In this document: positions 14,133 to 17,835 of the stretch, one piece after another | How positions within the stretch are numbered: the stretch's first letter is position 1 | How the letters are laid out: every line of letters starts with the position of its first letter | DNA from: Saprospiraceae bacterium | GTDB lineage: Bacteria > Bacteroidota > Bacteroidia > Chitinophagales > Saprospiraceae | Reading direction: 5' to 3' | NCBI GenBank assembly: GCA_023300835.1 | Contig: JALZVB010000101.1 | Span: 1 to 17,835, forward strand | DNA length: 17,835 nt | Position numbers and translations under genes: made by a program | The notes under the pieces: generated by a model | What the model was told of the DNA's origin: nothing | Databases searched by the model: none | What the model saw: only the letters and a program-made list of their open reading frames with translations

Positions 14133-14696
14133 CTAGTTCTTATTGAGAGAAATATGAAGCGTCTCTAAAAAGTTGTAAACGTCGAAGTTTGTTCCGCGCA
14201 TTTCTACTTCAGGGATAACCCATTTTATCATTCCCGTCTTATCTACTATGAAGTATTTGGGATAACCTAAGTCACCTCCATAGGGGCCTTCTGATAGTGT
14301 TTTACTATTAGGAATAATTGGATATGATATTGATGTAGATTCTAATAATGTCGCTATTTCTTCTTTTGTGTTATTTGCAAATGAAATAACTTTGAGATCT
14401 TGAGGATATTTCTGAGACAACTTATTCAGGGCAGCTGTATGTTCTATACACTTAGGACAGTCACTATGCCAAAACGCAAGGATGACATTCTTACCTTTTT
14501 CCTTCATAACGCCTTGCTCTTGACCATTCATGTCATTAGCAAGAAAAGGGATGGTCGTAGTTCCCTCATAACCCATTACAAGGCTTTGGACGCTGGGAGA
14601 CCTATTTTCTAATTCTACCAAAAAAACTTCCTGAGAGGTAGCTATAATAGAACAAAGCAAGATTAAGACAGTGGTCAAAATTTCATATAAACGCAT
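14133..14696 (-). CDS. Secreted TlpA/AhpC-type thioredoxin-fold protein
   Basis: Counting from ATG 14696 the protein has 187 residues: MRLYEILTTVLILLCSIIATSQ is a signal peptide, so it works outside the cytoplasm. The fold starts at about residue 45. The redox motif is C80-P-K-C83 in AFWHSDCPKCIEHTAALNKL, and the cis-Pro loop reads GYPKYFIVDKTGMIKWV, as in TlpA/ResA-like thiol-disulfide oxidoreductases. The expected role is reduction of disulfides in exported proteins or cytochrome maturation; the partner is unknown. Earlier in-frame ATGs at 14705 and 14756 exist. The longest version puts 20 non-signal-like residues ahead of the signal, so I prefer 14696 or 14705. The gene probably shares a transcript with the small ORF just upstream. 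Confidence 0.88.
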   Translation of the reverse strand: MRLYEILTTVLILLCSIIATSQEVFLVELENRSPSVQSLVMGYEGTTTIPFLANDMNGQEQGVMKEKGKNVILAFWHSDCPKCIEHTAALNKLSQKYPQDLKVISFANNTKEEIATLLESTSISYPIIPNSKTLSEGPYGGDLGYPKYFIVDKTGMIKWVIPEVEMRGTNFDVYNFLETLHISLNKN

Positions 14697-14792
14697 AATC
14701 GACATGTTTTTGATTGAAATATGCGACAAGTAAATAAAAACAAATTCCAGTTGCAATTATTATTAGAAATTTTAACGTAAAGTTACTGATTT

Positions 14793-14897
14793 CTAAGGGT
14801 TTATGGAATTCATAGCTAACCACAACACTAGTATAAGCAGGGCATTGTCAGCTAATAAAGCTATTGTCTTTGTAAACTGAGGGAATAGTTTCTTCAT
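14793..14897 (-). CDS. Small ORF, 34-residue probable membrane peptide
   Basis: From ATG at 14897 the minus frame reads MKKLFPQFTKTIALLADN followed by ALLILVLWLAMNSINP and TAG at 14795-14793. The Lys pair at the start and a hydrophobic run of about 20 residues look like a single membrane span or signal-anchor. An exact TAnnTTTG box (14916-14923) lies 18 bases before the ATG, the same spacing seen for the gene at 15090 and for queE. That supports a real start here. It precedes the TlpA-like gene on the same strand by about 90 bases, so a shared transcript is likely. No family recognised; it could also be a chance ORF in the leader. Confidence 0.45.
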   Translation of the reverse strand: MKKLFPQFTKTIALLADNALLILVLWLAMNSINP

Positions 14898-14915
14898 GAT
14901 ATAAGAATTAGAAGA

Positions 14916-14923
14916 CAAACATA
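14916..14923 (-). promoter_or_regulatory. Candidate -7 element (TATGTTTG) for the small ORF and TlpA-like gene
   Basis: The minus strand reads TATGTTTG, exact for TAnnTTTG, 18 bases before the ATG at 14897. No TTG at 17-23 bases upstream. This is the best promoter candidate for the TlpA-like gene, since nothing as good lies between the two ORFs. Confidence 0.45.
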
Positions 14924-15044
14924 TTAAAATAATTTGTAATATGTTATTGCGTTTTCAAATACCTTTTATTCATTACCAGTGCCTTTTTCTTGCAATCTTT
15001 AGTAACCTTACAATCAATGCAGTATACTAGCGGTTAGTGGCTAC

Positions 15045-15072
15045 TTGGATTAACTTTTGTACTGTATCTTTG
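15045..15072 (+). promoter_or_regulatory. Promoter of the DUF6909-like gene and rluF
   Basis: TTG (15045-15047) is followed after 17 bases by TATCTTTG (15065-15072). Both elements and the spacing fit the Bacteroidota sigma-A promoter. The -7 box ends 17 bases before the ATG at 15090, giving a leader of about 10 bases. Confidence 0.6.
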
Positions 15073-15089
15073 AATAACAAATTTTGACA

Positions 15090-16778
15090 ATGGAAGAAGC
15101 TGAATTAGAACTTACGAGAGCGCAAATATCGAGAGCAGCGATAAGAAGACTGCATATATCTATGAGTCACCTTTTCTTGAGAGGCTCATACAAGCCATTA
15201 GGCGTATCTGGGGAAGCTATGATCAGTGCATTGTTGGATCTAGAGCCGGAAATCTATGGCAGTATGAAAGATCCAGACAGAGTAGAAATAAGTGGACTCA
15301 CTTATATATTCCAACGCTTACCTGAAGGCATAGAAGAATGCAGATATGTACGATTAATATCTAAGGAAGGTTATGAAGATTCTGGTTTCGAAGCCTTGAT
15401 ACCTGCCAAAAGACGCCGAAATTGCTATCGCATAGATAAAAAGCAGATGTATATCGAGATGACACGTGGCAAAAGTGACATCTATGATGTGCTTACCCAT
15501 CTCACATTTATGTACATCGAAGCGGAAAAAATACGCGGACATGCACTTGATCACAGAAATAGAAAACGACGTGACTGGAAGATGTTAGAAGAAATCATCC
15601 TAAAGATCGAGAGTGGTGAACCTTATAATTCTGATATTGGATGCAGCTACCTGGCCAACCTCATGGGACGAACCTACGAAGAAACGGCTAAAGCCATAGC
15701 AATATTTGAAAAACTAGATAAGGTCAATTCGCTATTTAATATTGTTTACTGGTTAGGTAGAAACAGTATAGAAGAACATGTTAAGCAGAATGACAGGGAA
15801 ATCACTTTCTCTAGCATACTCAAAGAGAAGGTAGGGATGCACGTCTATGGAGAGAAATGGGCCGTGATGATAAAGACCCAACTGGAACAAAATGGCCTAT
15901 TGGAAAAACCGATACATATTATCAGTTCCAATTTACACAGTGTAATGAATAGCCTTTTTGCCAAGGCCGCTCTAGGAGCAAAAGTCAAAAACAAGAGTCT
16001 AGAAGAAACAGCTGAGTTACTTTCTAAAGCAAGCAACAGTGCACAGAACACAGCAGTCAAAAAGTATGCACTTAAAAACGGCATGATAGAAGTATCAGAA
16101 AAATCTGGTACTAATATCGGCGTCCAAATATTTGATCTTTGTAAAATAGATATTGACAAACTGCCAAGTGAGCTATCGACAACTATTAAAGATTGTAATT
16201 CCGTAATTATAGTAATGGACTATGCCTTTGGCGAACAAGCTTATGAGTGCATGGACGAGTTACTTAAGCCATTTGAAACGGCAACGGAAAAACTACCCCT
16301 AGATATAAGATCTATAAATATAATGGGCAAGGCCGGCATATTAACCGGTAATAAGAGTGATATCATGATTCCTACGGCACATATATTTGAAGGCAGTGCT
16401 GACAATTATCCTCTCCTTAATAGTCTTACTGCAGCAGAATTACAAGATCCTGCGATAAACACCTATGAAGGAAATATGATAACCGTACTAGGTACATCAT
16501 TACAGAATAAAGATATCTTAAGATACTTTCATCGCTCTTCATGGAAAGCCATTGGACTAGAAATGGAAGGTGCGCATTATCAGAAAGCCATACAAGTAGC
16601 CAGTGCTATAAGATCGACTATACGACCAGATGTCGTGCTCAGGTATGCCTATTATGCGTCAGATAACCCGTTAGAAACAGGCTCTACATTGGCTTCCGGT
16701 GGACTAGGTATAGACGGTGTCAAACCGACTTACTTGATTACTACAGCAATTCTCAATGGCATTATGTCTCAGACTTAA
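15090..16778 (+). CDS. Conserved Bacteroidota protein with nucleoside-phosphorylase-like C-terminal half (DUF6909-like)
   Basis: A 562-residue soluble protein with no signal or membrane segment. I chose ATG 15090; a TTG two codons earlier is also open. The N-terminal half (about 1-260) is helical and matches nothing I can name. The C-terminal part (about 360-560) resembles the PNP/MTA nucleosidase fold: NIMGKAGIL ... KSDIMIPTA matches the glycine-rich loop and the GDI-V strand, IGLEMEGA at 488-495 matches the ribose-binding Met-Glu motif, and YYASDN has an Asp (D525) where the family has its purine-protonating Asp in S-D. From memory this architecture resembles a Bacteroidota family labelled DUF6909; that name is uncertain. 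It may bind or cleave a nucleoside or nucleotide in the cytoplasm, which is inference. It is followed after 38 bases by rluF and probably shares its transcript. Confidence 0.7.
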   Translation: MEEAELELTRAQISRAAIRRLHISMSHLFLRGSYKPLGVSGEAMISALLDLEPEIYGSMKDPDRVEISGLTYIFQRLPEGIEECRYVRLISKEGYEDSGFEALIPAKRRRNCYRIDKKQMYIEMTRGKSDIYDVLTHLTFMYIEAEKIRGHALDHRNRKRRDWKMLEEIILKIESGEPYNSDIGCSYLANLMGRTYEETAKAIAIFEKLDKVNSLFNIVYWLGRNSIEEHVKQNDREITFSSILKEKVGMHVYGEKWAVMIKTQLEQNGLLEKPIHIISSNLHSVMNSLFAKAALGAKVKNKSLEETAELLSKASNSAQNTAVKKYALKNGMIEVSEKSGTNIGVQIFDLCKIDIDKLPSELSTTIKDCNSVIIVMDYAFGEQAYECMDELLKPFETATEKLPLDIRSINIMGKAGILTGNKSDIMIPTAHIFEGSADNYPLLNSLTAAELQDPAINTYEGNMITVLGTSLQNKDILRYFHRSSWKAIGLEMEGAHYQKAIQVASAIRSTIRPDVVLRYAYYASDNPLETGSTLASGGLGIDGVKPTYLITTAILNGIMSQT

Positions 16779-16816
16779 TACATTCACTAACAACAAACTT
16801 CATCTAAGCCAATACT

Positions 16817-17830
16817 GTGAGCGAAAAATCCAATTCTCCTTCTTCTGAAGAAACTATAAGTTTAAATAAGTTTATAAGTGATGCTGGCATATGCTCTAGA
16901 AGGGAGGCAGATCAATTTATCGCTGATGGCGCAGTTACAATCAATGGAAAAATAGGACAGGCTGGTAATCGTGTACTAGCTACTGATGCTATAAAAGTAA
17001 ATGGAAAACTACTCAGGGGCAAACCTAAATCAGTATATATCGCATTCAATAAACCTGTAGGTATTGTATGTACAACTGACGAAAGAGAGCCCAACAATAT
17101 TATCAATTATATAAACCGTAAAGAAAGACTCTTTCCCATAGGAAGACTCGACAAAGATTCTTCAGGTCTTATTTTTCTTACCAATGATGGAAATATTGTA
17201 AACAAAATTCTCAGAGCTGGAAACAGGCACGAGAAAGAATATCATGTCACTGTGCACAAGACAGTAACAGATAAGTTTCTCGCTGGCATGAGTAATGGTG
17301 TTCCTATTTTAGGTACAAGAACAAGAAGATGTCGAGTCAGTAAAGTCAATCCCTATACTTTCAGAATCACATTGATACAAGGTCTTAATAGACAGATACG
17401 TAGAATGTGTGAGTACTTTGGATATCGTGTAACTAAGCTGATCAGGCTCAGAATAATGAATGTCAGTCTAGGCAGAATGAAAATCGGTCAGTACAGAATC
17501 CTATCCGATAACGAAATCAAATCATTAACAACACAGACTGCTGGCAGTAGTAAAACACAAGGTTCAAGACCAGATAAAATCGTAAGTAATTCTACAAAAA
17601 GAAAACCTAAAACCTACAAAGCAAAGCCTACTCCTGATAAAAAAGATCCTAAAAAGTCAAAGGTAAAGTCAAAAGTAAAAGGCAGTCAAAACAAAAAGAC
17701 GCCAACACAACAAGACGCTAGATCTAATTCTCGAAAGAAGAAAGAGGAAGAAAAAGAACTTCGTAAGACTAGACTCTGGGAAAAGCCAAAAGCTGGAAGT
17801 TATAAAGCGAATAGGAGGAAGAAGCGCTAA
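16817..17830 (+). CDS. rluF: 23S rRNA pseudouridine synthase, RluF-type, with basic C-terminal tail
   Basis: A 337-residue cytoplasmic enzyme turning uridine into pseudouridine in RNA. Residues about 14-60 form an S4 RNA-binding domain (LNKFISDAGICSRREADQFI). The catalytic domain follows with GRLDKDSSGLIFLTNDG, D112 being the catalytic Asp, then NRHEKEYHVTV, GVPILGT and QGLNRQIRRMCEYFGY. These strings match the RluF branch (23S U2604 in E. coli) better than RluB or RluE; the exact target here is inference. From about residue 245 a low-complexity tail rich in Lys, Arg, Ser, Thr and Pro runs to the end, probably binding RNA or ribosomes. The start is GTG at 16817, since no in-frame ATG precedes the S4 domain. 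It likely forms an operon with the gene ending at 16778. Confidence 0.93.
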   Translation: MSEKSNSPSSEETISLNKFISDAGICSRREADQFIADGAVTINGKIGQAGNRVLATDAIKVNGKLLRGKPKSVYIAFNKPVGIVCTTDEREPNNIINYINRKERLFPIGRLDKDSSGLIFLTNDGNIVNKILRAGNRHEKEYHVTVHKTVTDKFLAGMSNGVPILGTRTRRCRVSKVNPYTFRITLIQGLNRQIRRMCEYFGYRVTKLIRLRIMNVSLGRMKIGQYRILSDNEIKSLTTQTAGSSKTQGSRPDKIVSNSTKRKPKTYKAKPTPDKKDPKKSKVKSKVKGSQNKKTPTQQDARSNSRKKKEEEKELRKTRLWEKPKAGSYKANRRKKR

Positions 17831-17835
17831 GTATC

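Noticed and set aside
1..17835. CRISPR array, tRNA or rRNA gene, insertion sequence or phage region
   Set aside because: No evenly spaced direct DNA repeats, no recognisable tRNA or rRNA segments, and no transposase, integrase or phage motif were seen on either strand. The regular repeats in the giant genes are protein-level modules with diverged DNA.

Overview
The window looks like chromosomal DNA from a marine-type Bacteroidota, most likely near Saprospiraceae. This rests on AT-rich DNA, start regions without Shine-Dalgarno sequences, several promoter elements of the Bacteroidota form TAnnTTTG, a type B T9SS sorting domain ending a giant secreted protein, and Bacteroidota-like lysS, queE and rluF. 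The placement is inference from sequence style; no database search was made. No rRNA, tRNA, CRISPR array, insertion sequence or phage gene was seen.

Layout. Positions 1-9945 (minus strand) hold two giant secreted surface proteins in tandem. The first (3945 down to 1) runs off the left edge and appears to start at TTG. The second (9945 to 4306, 1879 aa) is complete. They are collinear paralogues along about 1100-1200 residues, each with Ig/PKD-like modules followed by seven cysteine-containing repeats, but their N-terminal parts differ. A divergent intergenic region leads to lysS (plus, 10078-11610), which ends at a perfect 19-bp bidirectional terminator shared with a convergent FMN reductase (minus, 11733-12266). 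Next on the minus strand is a one-base-overlapping pair, queE (start near 13854 or 13845) and a CBM9-like lipoprotein, then a secreted TlpA-like thioredoxin preceded by an unlisted 34-codon membrane-peptide ORF. The right end (plus) carries a Bacteroidota protein with a nucleoside-phosphorylase-like C-terminal half, closely followed by an RluF-type pseudouridine synthase with a very basic tail.

How the genes fit together. lysS, queE and rluF act in tRNA charging, tRNA modification and rRNA modification. The secreted part comprises two probable T9SS cargo adhesins or surface-layer proteins, a lipoprotein and a thioredoxin-fold protein. I see no single integrated defence or biosynthetic system. 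The observations most worth checking are the missing canonical start codon of queE, the TTG-started giant paralogue, the lysine-free N-terminal 405 residues of the complete giant protein, the small ORF ahead of the thioredoxin gene, and the PNP-like residues in the protein at 15090-16778.
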